Shown: in pieces, positions 40,326 through 49,491 of the stretch
Layout: each line of letters begins with the position of its first letter
Position numbering within the stretch: the first letter of the stretch is position 1
Assembly: GCF_037977235.1 (NCBI RefSeq)
Contig: NZ_CP150276.1
Location: forward strand, 4,154,001-4,218,000
Direction of reading: 5' to 3'
DNA: 64,000 nt
Source: Paenibacillus sp. FSL K6-0276
Lineage (GTDB): Bacteria > Bacillota > Bacilli > Paenibacillales > Paenibacillaceae
Program-made: the position numbers and the translations under genes
The notes under the pieces: model-generated
Seen by the model: the letters and a program-made list of their open reading frames with translations, nothing else
What the model was told of the DNA's origin: nothing
The model's database searches: none

Positions 40326-41420
40326 CTACACATATACCGTATAATCATTCTCCTGCAGCAGAACTTTTGCTCGCTCCATATCATTTTCCTGCCGGAAAGA
40401 GAGGCGCATAATACCCGGCACATCTTCACGGCTCTCGATAATATGCACGTTGCTGAGGTTAATTCCTTGATCCCCCAGCTTTGTAGCAATACGACCGATA
40501 ATACCCGGATGATCCGGTACATCAATATGTAGATCAAACAAAGGTGCTATCATACCTTTACGCCGTTCAGGTAACTGACTGCGGAAGCCATTCGCTTCTT
40601 GGAAGGCCTCTTCAATTCCTACACCATCTTCATTTTCCAATAAGTGAACAAAAGAAGAAACTTCCTCATTCCAATCCTTCAATAAACGAAGCATCACTGA
40701 ACGATTGTTCAGCAAGATGTCACGCCAAATAATGGGATCGCTGGACGCAATCCGAGTGATATCCCGAAAGCCTCCTGCAGCCAGCGTACTGTACAAGGAA
40801 TCGGTGTCATCATAGGCACGAATCTGATTCACCAGAGCAACAGCAATAATATGTGGTAAATGACTGATGGCACCTACAATCTCATCATGTCTCTCTGGAT
40901 TAAGGCGTACAATCTGCGCTCTTGTAAGGTGTAGTAAAGACTCCAACGCATGATAAGCCTCGTCTGGCACTCCAGAAGGAGGCGTTAACACGTAATAGGC
41001 ATTTTCAAATAGCAGTGATGTGGCTGCCTCAACACCTGAACGCTCTGATCCTGCCATTGGGTGTCCGCCGATAAAATGCACTCCAGGAATATCTAAAGAG
41101 ATCGCACATTCGGCAATACTAGCTTTCGTACTTCCAACATCAGTAATAATACAGCCAGGTTTTAGGGGCAATTTGCTTAACTGCTGCAGATAATCCTCTA
41201 ATATCCCTACCGGTACACACAAAAAGATGAAATCAGCATCAAGTGCGGCTTCTTCAACAGAAAGCGTGGCATGATCTACGACACCTCTGCTTATATATTT
41301 ACTCGCGAATTCAGGACGGTGGGCATGTCCTACGACGGTCAGACCCTCCTTGCCTTTAAAGCAAAGGGCCAGTGAGCCTCCGATCAGACCGACACCGAAT
41401 ATAGCTATTTTTGTCGTCAT
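40326..41420 (-). CDS. tyrA: Prephenate dehydrogenase with ACT domain
   Basis: TyrA oxidises prephenate to 4-hydroxyphenylpyruvate for tyrosine. The 364-residue protein has an N-terminal NAD fold (IAIFGVGLIGGSLALCF) and the dehydrogenase motif FIGGHPMAGSERSGVEAA. The catalytic His region is AISHLPHIIAVAL. A C-terminal ACT domain (LHIDVPDHPGIIGRIATKLG) suggests feedback control by tyrosine. It is the last gene of the supraoperon here; aroE, which follows in B. subtilis, is absent. A terminator follows at once. Confidence 0.96.
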   Translation of the reverse strand: MTTKIAIFGVGLIGGSLALCFKGKEGLTVVGHAHRPEFASKYISRGVVDHATLSVEEAALDADFIFLCVPVGILEDYLQQLSKLPLKPGCIITDVGSTKASIAECAISLDIPGVHFIGGHPMAGSERSGVEAATSLLFENAYYVLTPPSGVPDEAYHALESLLHLTRAQIVRLNPERHDEIVGAISHLPHIIAVALVNQIRAYDDTDSLYSTLAAGGFRDITRIASSDPIIWRDILLNNRSVMLRLLKDWNEEVSSFVHLLENEDGVGIEEAFQEANGFRSQLPERRKGMIAPLFDLHIDVPDHPGIIGRIATKLGDQGINLSNVHIIESREDVPGIMRLSFRQENDMERAKVLLQENDYTVYV

Positions 41421-41467
41421 GTTCTTTGAACTACCTGCCTTTTTTAGTCTAGACTTGCTGTTTATTA

Positions 41468-42565
41468 CTAAGCGTGCACACCATACTCTATAAGAGTTTG
41501 TTCCAACGCAGTTATAAAAGCAGTATTCTGCTCTGCTGAGCCCACAGTAACCCGAATATAAGTCGGGTAAACCTGATGCCCCGCTCTTACAATGATTCCT
41601 TTGCGCATCAAAGCATCGAAGACCTCTGTAGCAGGCTTACGAACATCTACCATAATGAAGTTCCCGTGTGCAGGGAAGGATTCTAGGCCCAGACGTTTGA
41701 ATTCACCTTGCAATTGGACAATACCCGCGCTGTTAAGACGACGGCATTCCTGCACAAATTCTTGATCATTCAAGGCAGCAAGAGCCGCGGCTTGAGCGAG
41801 ACGAGAGGTATTGAAAGGCTCACGTACCTTATTGATCAACGAAATGATCTCAGGACTAGCAACACCGTAGCCGATACGCAGTGCAGCCAAACCATAAATT
41901 TTGGAGAATGTGCGAAGCACAACCAGATTCGTATAACGATTTAATAACTGGATGCCATTTGAGTAAGAAAGATCTGTTACGTACTCACAGTATGCTTCAT
42001 CAAGTACAACCATTACATTTGAAGGTACAGCGTCCAGGAAAGAAATCAAAGCTTCCTCCGATACAATCGTACCTGTTGGGTTATTCGGATTACAGATCCA
42101 GATCACCTTAGTGCGGTCCGTTATACGTGCTAGCATCCCATCCAAATCATGTGTACCATTTACAAGCGGCACCTCAATCGATACAGCGCCTTCGATATCT
42201 GCGTTACTCTTATACACAGAGAAGGTCTGGTCAGCCATGATTGTCTCATCACCTGGCAAGAAGAAGGCACGAGCAATAAGTGCAATAATCTCATCAGAGC
42301 CACAGCCAAAAATAATATTGCCGCTATTCACACCAAGACGACTGGCAAGTGCTGCCGTCAACTCAACAGCCGAGCCGTCAGGATAAAGATAAAGATTCTC
42401 AAGTTCTGCTAGAATAGCTTCTTTAGCGCTCGGTGAAGCTCCATACGGGTTCTCATTAGATGCAAGCTTAATAACCTCACTTAAGCCAAGCTCCTTCTTG
42501 ACTTCGTCTATAGGTTTCCCTGGTTTGTAGACAGGGAGATTAACTATATTCGGTTTTGGATTCAT
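41468..42565 (-). CDS. hisC: Histidinol-phosphate aminotransferase
   Basis: HisC transaminates histidinol phosphate for histidine. In Bacillus it also supplies the last step to phenylalanine and tyrosine, which explains its place in the aromatic operon. The 365-residue PLP protein has IKLASNENPYGASP, CNPNNPTGT, VLDEAYCEY and the PLP-lysine motif RTFSKIYGLAALRIGYG. The ATG at 42565 has GAGG seven bases upstream; a longer start at 42607 lacks one. It lies between trpA and tyrA. Confidence 0.96.
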   Translation of the reverse strand: MNPKPNIVNLPVYKPGKPIDEVKKELGLSEVIKLASNENPYGASPSAKEAILAELENLYLYPDGSAVELTAALASRLGVNSGNIIFGCGSDEIIALIARAFFLPGDETIMADQTFSVYKSNADIEGAVSIEVPLVNGTHDLDGMLARITDRTKVIWICNPNNPTGTIVSEEALISFLDAVPSNVMVVLDEAYCEYVTDLSYSNGIQLLNRYTNLVVLRTFSKIYGLAALRIGYGVASPEIISLINKVREPFNTSRLAQAAALAALNDQEFVQECRRLNSAGIVQLQGEFKRLGLESFPAHGNFIMVDVRKPATEVFDALMRKGIIVRAGHQVYPTYIRVTVGSAEQNTAFITALEQTLIEYGVHA

Positions 42566-42624
42566 GAATAGTCCTCGCTCTCCATAGTTGATTACTCCAC
42601 TATACACAGGTCAGATTGACACTG

Positions 42625-43449
42625 TTATGGTCTTTTTAATTGTGCCACAAATTCTCGAATTTGCAACAATCCCTCATTCCGCGTGGCAGGATTATCGAGC
42701 AGCGGAATGACCTCTTCTATTTTGCGAACAATGGCACTTCCTACTACAACACCATCGCAAATCTGAGCAAAGCGGGCAACCTGTTCGCCAGTTGAAATAC
42801 CAAATCCAACAGCTACTGGTAAATCTGTTGCTTGACGTACAGAATCAATAAACGCTTCTACATCAGCATGAAAAGTGGATCTTTCTCCTGTCACACCTAA
42901 CGAGGATACGCAATAGATAAACCCACTCGCACCTGAGACAATCTTCGCAATACGTTCGCTTGAGGTCGGTGCAACTAATGGAATGAGATTAACTCCAACT
43001 TCACCACTGCGGTGACGCATCTCCTCTGATTCCTCGATAGGAAGATCCGGGATAATAAGTCCACTAATCTCATGAGCGTTCAGTTCAGCGAAGAATGTAT
43101 CAAGTCCCATTTGCAGAATAGGATTATAATAGGAAAACAAAATAAATGGCAAACTGCTTCCGGCTTGACGAGCTTTTAACGCTGTCTCCATGCAGGTACG
43201 CAGGTGAACTTCACCCCGCAGTGCCCGTGCAGACGCTCTCTGAATTACAGGGCCATCTGCAAGTGGATCGGAGTAAGGAACCCCTAACTCGAGAATATCT
43301 GCACCTGCTATTTCCAGTTCGGCGATGATGGCAAGAGTAGTCTCCAGATCAGGATCTCCAACAGTCAGAAAAGGAATTAATGCCGTCCGCTCTTCAGCTT
43401 TAAGCTTCCGGAATACCAAATCCATTCGGTTTGTAGTTTCGGTTGTCAT
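42625..43449 (-). CDS. trpA: Tryptophan synthase alpha chain
   Basis: TrpA cleaves indole-3-glycerol phosphate to indole, which it passes to TrpB. The 274-residue TIM barrel has the catalytic Glu in LELGVPYSDPLADGP and the catalytic Asp in LIIPDLPIEES. The phosphate-binding end is VAVGFGISTGEQVA and VVVGSAIVRKI. It overlaps trpB by four bases (ATGA), as expected for partner subunits. It is the last trp gene before hisC. Confidence 0.97.
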   Translation of the reverse strand: MTTETTNRMDLVFRKLKAEERTALIPFLTVGDPDLETTLAIIAELEIAGADILELGVPYSDPLADGPVIQRASARALRGEVHLRTCMETALKARQAGSSLPFILFSYYNPILQMGLDTFFAELNAHEISGLIIPDLPIEESEEMRHRSGEVGVNLIPLVAPTSSERIAKIVSGASGFIYCVSSLGVTGERSTFHADVEAFIDSVRQATDLPVAVGFGISTGEQVARFAQICDGVVVGSAIVRKIEEVIPLLDNPATRNEGLLQIREFVAQLKRP

Positions 43450-44645
43450 TCGTTTCCCTTCCCTTCTGTGTACGCCATAATGGATTCTACATCTTTGTCT
43501 CCCCGACCTGAAAGACAGATGACAACAATATCATCCTTGGTAAGAGTAGGACCCATCTTCACTACATGCGCTATCGCATGTGCTGACTCAAGAGCTGGAA
43601 TAATGCCTTCCGTTACACATAGCAGCTTTAGTGCATCAAGCGCCTCTGCATCTGTAATCGGAACATACTCAGCGCGTTCGATATCTTTTAGATAGGAGTG
43701 TTCAGGACCAACACCAGGATAATCCAGACCTGCGGAGATGGAGTGTGCCTCTGTTACTTGACCATGCTCATCCTGCAGTAGATAGCTCATCGAGCCTTGG
43801 AATACGCCTTGCGTTCCTTTACTCATCGTCGCCGCATGAAATGGTGTGTCAATTCCTTTGCCTGCTGCCTCAACACCAATCATACCGACATTCTCATCCT
43901 CAACGAATGGGTAGAACATGCCGATAGCATTACTACCACCACCTACAGCAGCTACGAGCAGATCCGGCAACCTTCCTTCGGCCTCCAAAATCTGGCGTCG
44001 CGTTTCATCACCAATAATCCGTTGAAAGTTACGAACCATCATCGGATAAGGATGCGGTCCTACGGCTGAACCGAGTACATAAAAGGTATCATCTACGTTG
44101 CTAACCCAGTAACGAAGCGCTTCGTTACCAGCATCTTTTAATGTGCGCGATCCGGAAGTAACGGGAATCACCTCAGCGCCAAGCAACTTCATACGGAATA
44201 CATTGAGTGCCTGGCGACGAGTATCCTCTTCCCCCATAAACACCTTGCATTCCATACCTAGTAGAGCTGCAACTGTAGCAGTAGCTACACCATGCTGTCC
44301 AGCTCCGGTCTCAGCGATCACCTTGGTTTTACCCATCATTTTGGCCAGAATCCCCTGACCAATCGCATTGTTAATCTTATGTGCTCCCGTATGATTCAAA
44401 TCTTCACGTTTCAAATATATTTTAGCTTCTCCCAGATGCTTGCTGAGACGTTCTGCATAGTACAGCGGGGTCTCCCGTCCGGAATACTGCTTTAATAGAT
44501 AATCTATTTCTTCTTGAAAAGCCGGGTCCGCCGAATACTTCCGGTAGGCATCCTCCAGCTCAATCAATGCAGTCATCAAAGTTTCGGGCACGAAGCGGCC
44601 TCCGAATGAACCGAAACGTCCATGTTGGTCCGGTACTTGTGTCAT
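43446..44645 (-). CDS. trpB: Tryptophan synthase beta chain
   Basis: TrpB joins indole and serine to tryptophan with PLP. The 399-residue protein has GSFGGRFVPETLM at the N-terminus. The PLP-lysine is in REDLNHTGAHKINNA, and the glycine loop is AAVGGGSNAIGMFYPF. The start overlaps the stop of trpF, and the end overlaps the start of trpA, both by four bases. The gene is therefore tightly coupled on both sides. Length and motifs are those of a TrpB1-type enzyme. Confidence 0.97.
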   Translation of the reverse strand: MTQVPDQHGRFGSFGGRFVPETLMTALIELEDAYRKYSADPAFQEEIDYLLKQYSGRETPLYYAERLSKHLGEAKIYLKREDLNHTGAHKINNAIGQGILAKMMGKTKVIAETGAGQHGVATATVAALLGMECKVFMGEEDTRRQALNVFRMKLLGAEVIPVTSGSRTLKDAGNEALRYWVSNVDDTFYVLGSAVGPHPYPMMVRNFQRIIGDETRRQILEAEGRLPDLLVAAVGGGSNAIGMFYPFVEDENVGMIGVEAAGKGIDTPFHAATMSKGTQGVFQGSMSYLLQDEHGQVTEAHSISAGLDYPGVGPEHSYLKDIERAEYVPITDAEALDALKLLCVTEGIIPALESAHAIAHVVKMGPTLTKDDIVVICLSGRGDKDVESIMAYTEGKGNE

Positions 44646-45319
44646 GATTGCTTCACCCTTTCCACAAAAGCTGTCATTTTAATAATATTTTTAATGCCTT
44701 CACTCTCTACTCCACTAGATACATCTACTCCATACGGAGCATAGGTACCTATCAATTCTCCTACATTATTAGGATGAAGTCCTCCAGCCACAAACAACGG
44801 CAAACCATTTCTTACCGCCATTTCCTGATAATCAGGCAACCTCTCCCAAGCGAATGTACGCCCAGATCCGCCGCTCTGCTGAGGATCATAAGTATCTAAC
44901 AAAACCGCATCAACGGAGCCTGCGTATTGTTCCAATGTATATTTGTTATCAGCGTCAGCACACTCTTTATCAGCAACAGACAATGCCTTCCATACCTGAA
45001 CTTGTGGGAATTCTTGCCGAACCTTTTGACAAAAGGCTGAACTTTCCTGCCCATGTAGCTGAATGACATCTAGTGACACTACGGAGAGCAGTTCTCTCAG
45101 CTCATCCAGCTCTGGATTAACAAAAACCCCGGCAGCTTTAGGCTTTTTACTAGTCTTCCATTGTGGAAGCTCCGCAAACAGTTCGGCAGCACGCTCCAGA
45201 GTGACCCTGCGACGACTAGGTGCGAATACAAATCCGATATAATCTAGTGGTAAGTGTACCATAGATTTTAGCACTTCAACGTCCTGAAGTCCACAGATTT
45301 TTACCAATGTCTCAGCCAT
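44642..45319 (-). CDS. trpF: Phosphoribosylanthranilate isomerase
   Basis: TrpF isomerises phosphoribosylanthranilate in tryptophan synthesis. The 225-residue TIM barrel has the catalytic Cys in VKICGLQDVEVL, the catalytic Asp in AVLLDTYDPQQSGGSG, and the phosphate site FVAGGLHPNNV. It ends with GVDVSSGVESEGIKN. ATG 45319 has AAAGGA eleven bases upstream and overlaps the end of trpC. A longer start at 45340 is possible but would lie deep within trpC. Confidence 0.96.
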   Translation of the reverse strand: MAETLVKICGLQDVEVLKSMVHLPLDYIGFVFAPSRRRVTLERAAELFAELPQWKTSKKPKAAGVFVNPELDELRELLSVVSLDVIQLHGQESSAFCQKVRQEFPQVQVWKALSVADKECADADNKYTLEQYAGSVDAVLLDTYDPQQSGGSGRTFAWERLPDYQEMAVRNGLPLFVAGGLHPNNVGELIGTYAPYGVDVSSGVESEGIKNIIKMTAFVERVKQS

Positions 45320-46142
45320 GCCGGACACGGTCCTTTCCATTTGGAAGCATTCCTAGCAATCCATTTACCGCATCTTCTACAATAGCTTGACGCATTAGAT
45401 ATTCCCCTACGAGTACCCCGTGAGCGCCAGTCGTTCTTAGGTAGTCAATATCACTTGGCCCTGCAATTCCGCTTTCACTGATCACAGGAACCCCTTGAGG
45501 TACTAGTGCTGCCAGCTCTGCCGTTGTCTCTAAGGATGTCTCAAATGTACGCAGATTACGATTATTAATGCCCAACAGTACATTAGGATGAGTTATTTTG
45601 TCTGTACTTAATACAACCGCTAGCTCATTTCGGTCATGAACTTCGATCAATATATCCATTCCAAGACCTGTAGCTATTTCTATAAAATGAGACAGTTTAT
45701 CCGGTGTTAAAATAGCGACGATCAACAACACCGCATCTGCTCCAAGAATACGCGCTTCATAAATCTGTTTCTCATCGATAATAAAATCTTTGCGAAGCAG
45801 TGGCAGATTTACGGCTTCCTTCACTTGCTGCAGGTAAGCAGCGCTGCCCTGAAAATAATTCGTATCCGTCAAAACAGATAAACAATCAGCGCCTCCCGCT
45901 TCATATCCTTTTGCAATGGAAACAGGATCGAAATCTTCACGGATCAACCCTTTCGAAGGAGAAGCTTTCTTTACCTCTGCAATCAAACCCAAATCTCTGT
46001 TCTTCCCTTGGGTCAGAGCCTTACGAAAGCCTCTAGTCTGAGGTAATGCTGCTATATCACGTTCGGCTTGAGCTAGAGAAAAGCTATCACTGAGCGCCTC
46101 CACCTCTTTGATCTTTGTAGCAACAATTTTATCAAGATACAT
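45312..46142 (-). CDS. trpC: Indole-3-glycerol phosphate synthase
   Basis: TrpC closes the indole ring. The 276-residue TIM barrel carries LIAEVKKASPSKGLI with the catalytic Lys, LPLLRKDFIIDEKQIYEA with the second Lys, and LGINNRNLRTFE. The substrate-binding VISESGIAGPSDI is near the end. It is a separate protein from TrpF, as in Bacillus and unlike enteric bacteria. The start overlaps the end of trpD by 11 bases. Confidence 0.97.
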   Translation of the reverse strand: MYLDKIVATKIKEVEALSDSFSLAQAERDIAALPQTRGFRKALTQGKNRDLGLIAEVKKASPSKGLIREDFDPVSIAKGYEAGGADCLSVLTDTNYFQGSAAYLQQVKEAVNLPLLRKDFIIDEKQIYEARILGADAVLLIVAILTPDKLSHFIEIATGLGMDILIEVHDRNELAVVLSTDKITHPNVLLGINNRNLRTFETSLETTAELAALVPQGVPVISESGIAGPSDIDYLRTTGAHGVLVGEYLMRQAIVEDAVNGLLGMLPNGKDRVRHG

Positions 46143-47172
46143 AATTAAGCTCCTCCGTCATCACAACAAGCTGTTCCAGCTTGGATAATGCCTTACCCGA
46201 ATCCACTACTTCTTTAGCTTTCTCGACGCCTTCGGCCAGGGTATCTACCAAACCTGCCACATATATACACGCTCCTGCATTAGCTAACACGATATCGCGA
46301 TAGGGATTAATCTCACCTTGGAACACGGAAGTAATAATTGCTGCATTCTCAACTGCATCTCCACCCAGTACGGCTTCAAGCGGATGTCTGTTAAGACCTA
46401 ATCCCTCTGGAGTGATTTCATAAGTGGTCACTATACCCTCTTTTAGTTCAGACACTAATGTAGGGGCTGAGATGCTGATTTCGTCAAGTCCATCCGAACT
46501 GCTTACAACCATCGCGCGTTTGGAACCCAGCTCCTTCAGTACATTCGCCACTGTCTCCGTCTTATTCCGGTCATAAATCCCTAACAACTGACGGTCAGCT
46601 CCTGCTGGATTCGTAAGCGGGCCTAGCATATTGAAAACTGTACGTACACCGAGCTCTTTACGAGGAGCTGCAGCATGCCGCATCGAGGGATGATAAATTT
46701 GTGCGAATAAAAAACAAATTCCGATACGATCCAGACATTCCCTGGCCTGCTCAGCATTCAGATGGATGTTAACTCCTAGGGCTTCAAGTACATCTGCACT
46801 TCCCGCTCTGCCGGAAGCAGAGCGGTTGCCATGCTTTGCAACTCTTACAGAAGCCGCTGAGGAAATAATCGCTGAAGCGGTTGAAATATTAAATTTATGG
46901 ATGCCGGAACCGCCAGTACCAGCGGTATCTAACAAACGTGCGCGGTCAGTGAGTACGGATGTGCCGAAACCTCTCATGGCTTCCGCAAAACCCGTAATCT
47001 CCTCCACGGTCTCTCCCTTAATCCGTAAAGCAGTCAGCAGTGAACCGATTTGCGCATGTGAAGCATCTCCAAGCATTATAGCACCCATTATATTCCGTGC
47101 TTCAGTACGTGTCAGATTCTTGCCTTCGATCAGTCCGGCGATTCCTGATTGTATCAATTTCGTTGCATCCAT
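46132..47172 (-). CDS. trpD: Anthranilate phosphoribosyltransferase
   Basis: TrpD transfers phosphoribose from PRPP to anthranilate. The 346-residue protein has the PRPP site DTAGTGGSGIHKFNIST with GNRSASGRAGSADVLEALG. The metal-binding end is SSSDGLDEIS. It is a monofunctional TrpD; no TrpG glutaminase domain is fused. The trpG/pabA subunit is not in this operon and is probably with the folate genes, as in Bacillus. It lies 39 bases behind trpE. Confidence 0.97.
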   Translation of the reverse strand: MDATKLIQSGIAGLIEGKNLTRTEARNIMGAIMLGDASHAQIGSLLTALRIKGETVEEITGFAEAMRGFGTSVLTDRARLLDTAGTGGSGIHKFNISTASAIISSAASVRVAKHGNRSASGRAGSADVLEALGVNIHLNAEQARECLDRIGICFLFAQIYHPSMRHAAAPRKELGVRTVFNMLGPLTNPAGADRQLLGIYDRNKTETVANVLKELGSKRAMVVSSSDGLDEISISAPTLVSELKEGIVTTYEITPEGLGLNRHPLEAVLGGDAVENAAIITSVFQGEINPYRDIVLANAGACIYVAGLVDTLAEGVEKAKEVVDSGKALSKLEQLVVMTEELNYVS

Positions 47173-47211
47173 AATATTCTTCCTCCCAGCCTTAATGAGT
47201 TACTATATAAA

Positions 47212-48777
47212 TCAAACCACTTGTTCAGGGGTATATTCGTACATATAATCTTGGTTGATGACTTGTTTCTCTTTCACTTCGGACGGAAACATAGCTTCTG
47301 CCATACGAATGGCCTTCAGCATGCCCTTCGCTTTATTCACGGTCTCCTCGTACTCTTTCTCAGGAACCGAGTCCCAAACGATCCCTGCCCCGGCCTGCAC
47401 GTACGCACGACCTTTTCGGAAGATGATGGTACGAATGGTGATACAAGAATCCATGTTTCCTGAGAACCCTAGATATCCAATCGCTCCGGCATAAGCTCCT
47501 CGAGCTTCACGTTCTAGCTCTGCTATAATCTCCATGGCCCGTAGCTTCGGTGCCCCAGAAACAGTTCCAGCTGGCAGACAGGAGAGGAATGCATCAAAGA
47601 AATCTTTATCCTCACTGAGCGTGCCTGACACATTCGATACCATGTGCATGACATGCGAATATCTTTCAATCTCCATAAAGGAATCACATTTCACAGAACC
47701 AAATTTGGAGACTCTCCCTAGATCATTACGACCTAGATCAACAAGCATCAGGTGCTCCGCACGTTCTTTTTCATCCTCCAAGAGCTCCGCTGCGAACGCA
47801 CGATCCGAAGCTTCACTTTCACCTCTTGGTCTTGTTCCAGCAATCGGCCGTGTCTCCACACGATTTCCATCCACCTTTACGAGTGCTTCTGGGGAGGTAC
47901 CAACAATAATCTCCTCATCCATTTTCAAATAATACATGTAAGGTGAAGGGTTAAGCGTTCTAAGCATCCGGTATACATGCAATGGAGAAACTTCTGTTTC
48001 AATATGCAGACGCTGCGACAGCACCACTTGAAAGATATCACCGGAGCGAATGTATTCCTTCGCCTGTTCTACATTGTTGATGTACTGCTCTTTAGTTAGA
48101 TTAGAATGAATCTCACCAAGTTCGATATCCTGAGGAATGCTGCGACGATTCACATTTTCCTTAGGGCCTTCTTTTTGTAGATCTTCGGCCATGTCCTCCA
48201 GCTTTCGACTCAGGCTTTCATAATTGGATCTGATATCTGAATCTGTATCTCCATCTTTTACATGCAGGTTGCCAACAAGAAGAATCTGCTGCTTCACATG
48301 ATCAAAAACAATGATTCGATCACAAAACATAAACCTTATATCATCCATTTTGAGATCATCCACAGGATGCTGAGGTAACTTCTCATAATATTGCAGCAGA
48401 TCATATCCAAAAAATCCGATAGCCCCTCCTGTAAATGGAGGCATCTCCTCCAGCTTAGGACTTCGGTATGAGCGTAATAACGCCTTAAGCTCTTCAATCG
48501 GCTTTCCGTGCAGTTGTTTTTTCTCACCGCCGACTTCTACGTTAATTGCACCCTTTTTACCGGATATCATCAAAAAGGGATCGCTACCGATGAACGAATA
48601 CCGGGCCCATTGTTTGCCACCCTCTACACTTTCAAGTAAGAACGCACGGTCACGTTCAGCGAAACGTTGGAATAAACGGATAGGTGTTTCCATATCCGCG
48701 AGCAGTCGCTTCACAACAGGAATCAGATTATAATCCCGCGACAGCTTTACCACTTCTTGAACACTCGGATTCGTCAT
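47212..48777 (-). CDS. trpE: Anthranilate synthase component I
   Basis: TrpE turns chorismate into anthranilate with ammonia from the TrpG subunit. The 521-residue protein has the N-terminal tryptophan-feedback motif FLLESVEGG and the C-terminal chorismate-binding domain. The latter is marked by RPIAGTRPRGESEASDRAFA, HLMLVDLGRNDLGRVS and LPAGTVSGAPKLRAMEII. The ATG at 48777 has AAGGGGG nine bases upstream; a start at 48876 would cross the attenuator and is rejected. It is the first trp gene and follows the TRAP leader. Confidence 0.96.
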   Translation of the reverse strand: MTNPSVQEVVKLSRDYNLIPVVKRLLADMETPIRLFQRFAERDRAFLLESVEGGKQWARYSFIGSDPFLMISGKKGAINVEVGGEKKQLHGKPIEELKALLRSYRSPKLEEMPPFTGGAIGFFGYDLLQYYEKLPQHPVDDLKMDDIRFMFCDRIIVFDHVKQQILLVGNLHVKDGDTDSDIRSNYESLSRKLEDMAEDLQKEGPKENVNRRSIPQDIELGEIHSNLTKEQYINNVEQAKEYIRSGDIFQVVLSQRLHIETEVSPLHVYRMLRTLNPSPYMYYLKMDEEIIVGTSPEALVKVDGNRVETRPIAGTRPRGESEASDRAFAAELLEDEKERAEHLMLVDLGRNDLGRVSKFGSVKCDSFMEIERYSHVMHMVSNVSGTLSEDKDFFDAFLSCLPAGTVSGAPKLRAMEIIAELEREARGAYAGAIGYLGFSGNMDSCITIRTIIFRKGRAYVQAGAGIVWDSVPEKEYEETVNKAKGMLKAIRMAEAMFPSEVKEKQVINQDYMYEYTPEQVV

Positions 48778-48819
48778 TTTTAGATGCCCCCTTAGATATA
48801 TGAATGGTTCCGAAACACA

Positions 48820-48848
48820 GAAAAACCCTCTACCGAAGTAGAGGGTTT
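48820..48848 (-). terminator. trp leader attenuator terminator
   Basis: AAACCCTCTAC and GTAGAGGGTTT form an 11-bp perfect stem closed by a TTCG tetraloop, followed on the - strand by five T. It lies 42 bases upstream of the trpE start and after the TRAP array, so it is the expected attenuator of the trp genes. Confidence 0.92.
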
Positions 48849-49014
48849 GTGTAAGTAAGTATATATTTATGAGCAATTGATCAGCATAATTTAAATAGAG
48901 TCTACAGACTTATCCCCAAATAAGATATATCACTGATGTTAAATAACACTTCAGTACATATCAAAATAAAGAATCTGCATACAATATACCTGCTAATCTA
49001 AAAAACTTCTTGCA

Positions 49015-49067
49015 CTCTGCTCAACTATACTCATCTCAACTAAACTAAACTCGTCTATACTCGGCTA
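49015..49067 (-). promoter_or_regulatory. TRAP binding site: eleven (G/U)AG triplets
   Basis: On the - strand the order is TAG, GAG, TAG, GAG, TAG, TAG, GAG, GAG, TAG, GAG, GAG. All ten spacers are exactly two bases, so the period is five over 53 bases. Eleven triplets match the eleven subunits of the TRAP ring, which is encoded by mtrB in this same window. The array lies between aroH and trpE. Confidence 0.95.
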
Positions 49068-49072
49068 ATTAC

Positions 49073-49102
49073 ACTATACATGATGACGATGGTCATTGAC
49101 AA
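49073..49102 (-). promoter_or_regulatory. Sigma-A promoter of the trp leader
   Basis: TTGTCA, an 18-base spacer and TATAGT lie on the - strand just behind the aroH stop. Each hexamer matches five of six consensus bases. The expected start, near 49066, coincides with the first TRAP triplet. Confidence 0.7.
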
Positions 49103-49116
49103 CCCACAACTTAAAT

Positions 49117-49491
49117 TTAGGACTTACTCTCCGATAAATCTGGGCGAAGCTTCTGAGCCTCATTCAGATAAACGTGGCGGATCTCACGCTGCGATTTATC
49201 CGTGTTAATCTGTACCATCAAGCGGATGCACTGCGGCAAGCTGCCTTTAACTGGAATCTCTGTTGAACACATGAGTGGCACCATTTCCCAGCCATCAATC
49301 TCACGAATGGCTCTTGCTGGAAAAGTAGCATCCAGATCATTGGTCATCGTAATCCATACATTGCTTATATTCTCAGCTAAAACATCATTGCGTTCTACGA
49401 TTTCCCGCAGCAATATAACGGTCTCACGTAAAATCTCTACCTCTTCGTTCTTAGTCACGGTTGTAGCTCCGCGAATCCCTCGGTTTACCAC
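49117..49491 (-). CDS. aroH: Chorismate mutase, AroH type
   Basis: AroH converts chorismate to prephenate for phenylalanine and tyrosine. The 124-residue protein is the trimeric Bacillus-type mutase. It shows NRGIRGATTVTKN with the active-site Arg, and DLDATFPARAIREI. The C-terminal IRHVYLNEAQKLRPDL carries the second active-site Arg and Tyr. It overlaps aroB by seven bases. The trp promoter and TRAP array follow directly, so trp genes may also be read from the aro transcript. Confidence 0.96.
   Translation of the reverse strand: MVNRGIRGATTVTKNEEVEILRETVILLREIVERNDVLAENISNVWITMTNDLDATFPARAIREIDGWEMVPLMCSTEIPVKGSLPQCIRLMVQINTDKSQREIRHVYLNEAQKLRPDLSESKS

Noticed and set aside
48777..48876. 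An upstream start for trpE at 48876
   Set aside because: It would translate through the attenuator hairpin and lacks a ribosome site, while ATG 48777 has AAGGGGG at good distance.
48849..49014. A Trp-rich leader peptide for ribosome-mediated attenuation
   Set aside because: I found no short frame with a ribosome site and tandem Trp codons; the TRAP array explains control better.
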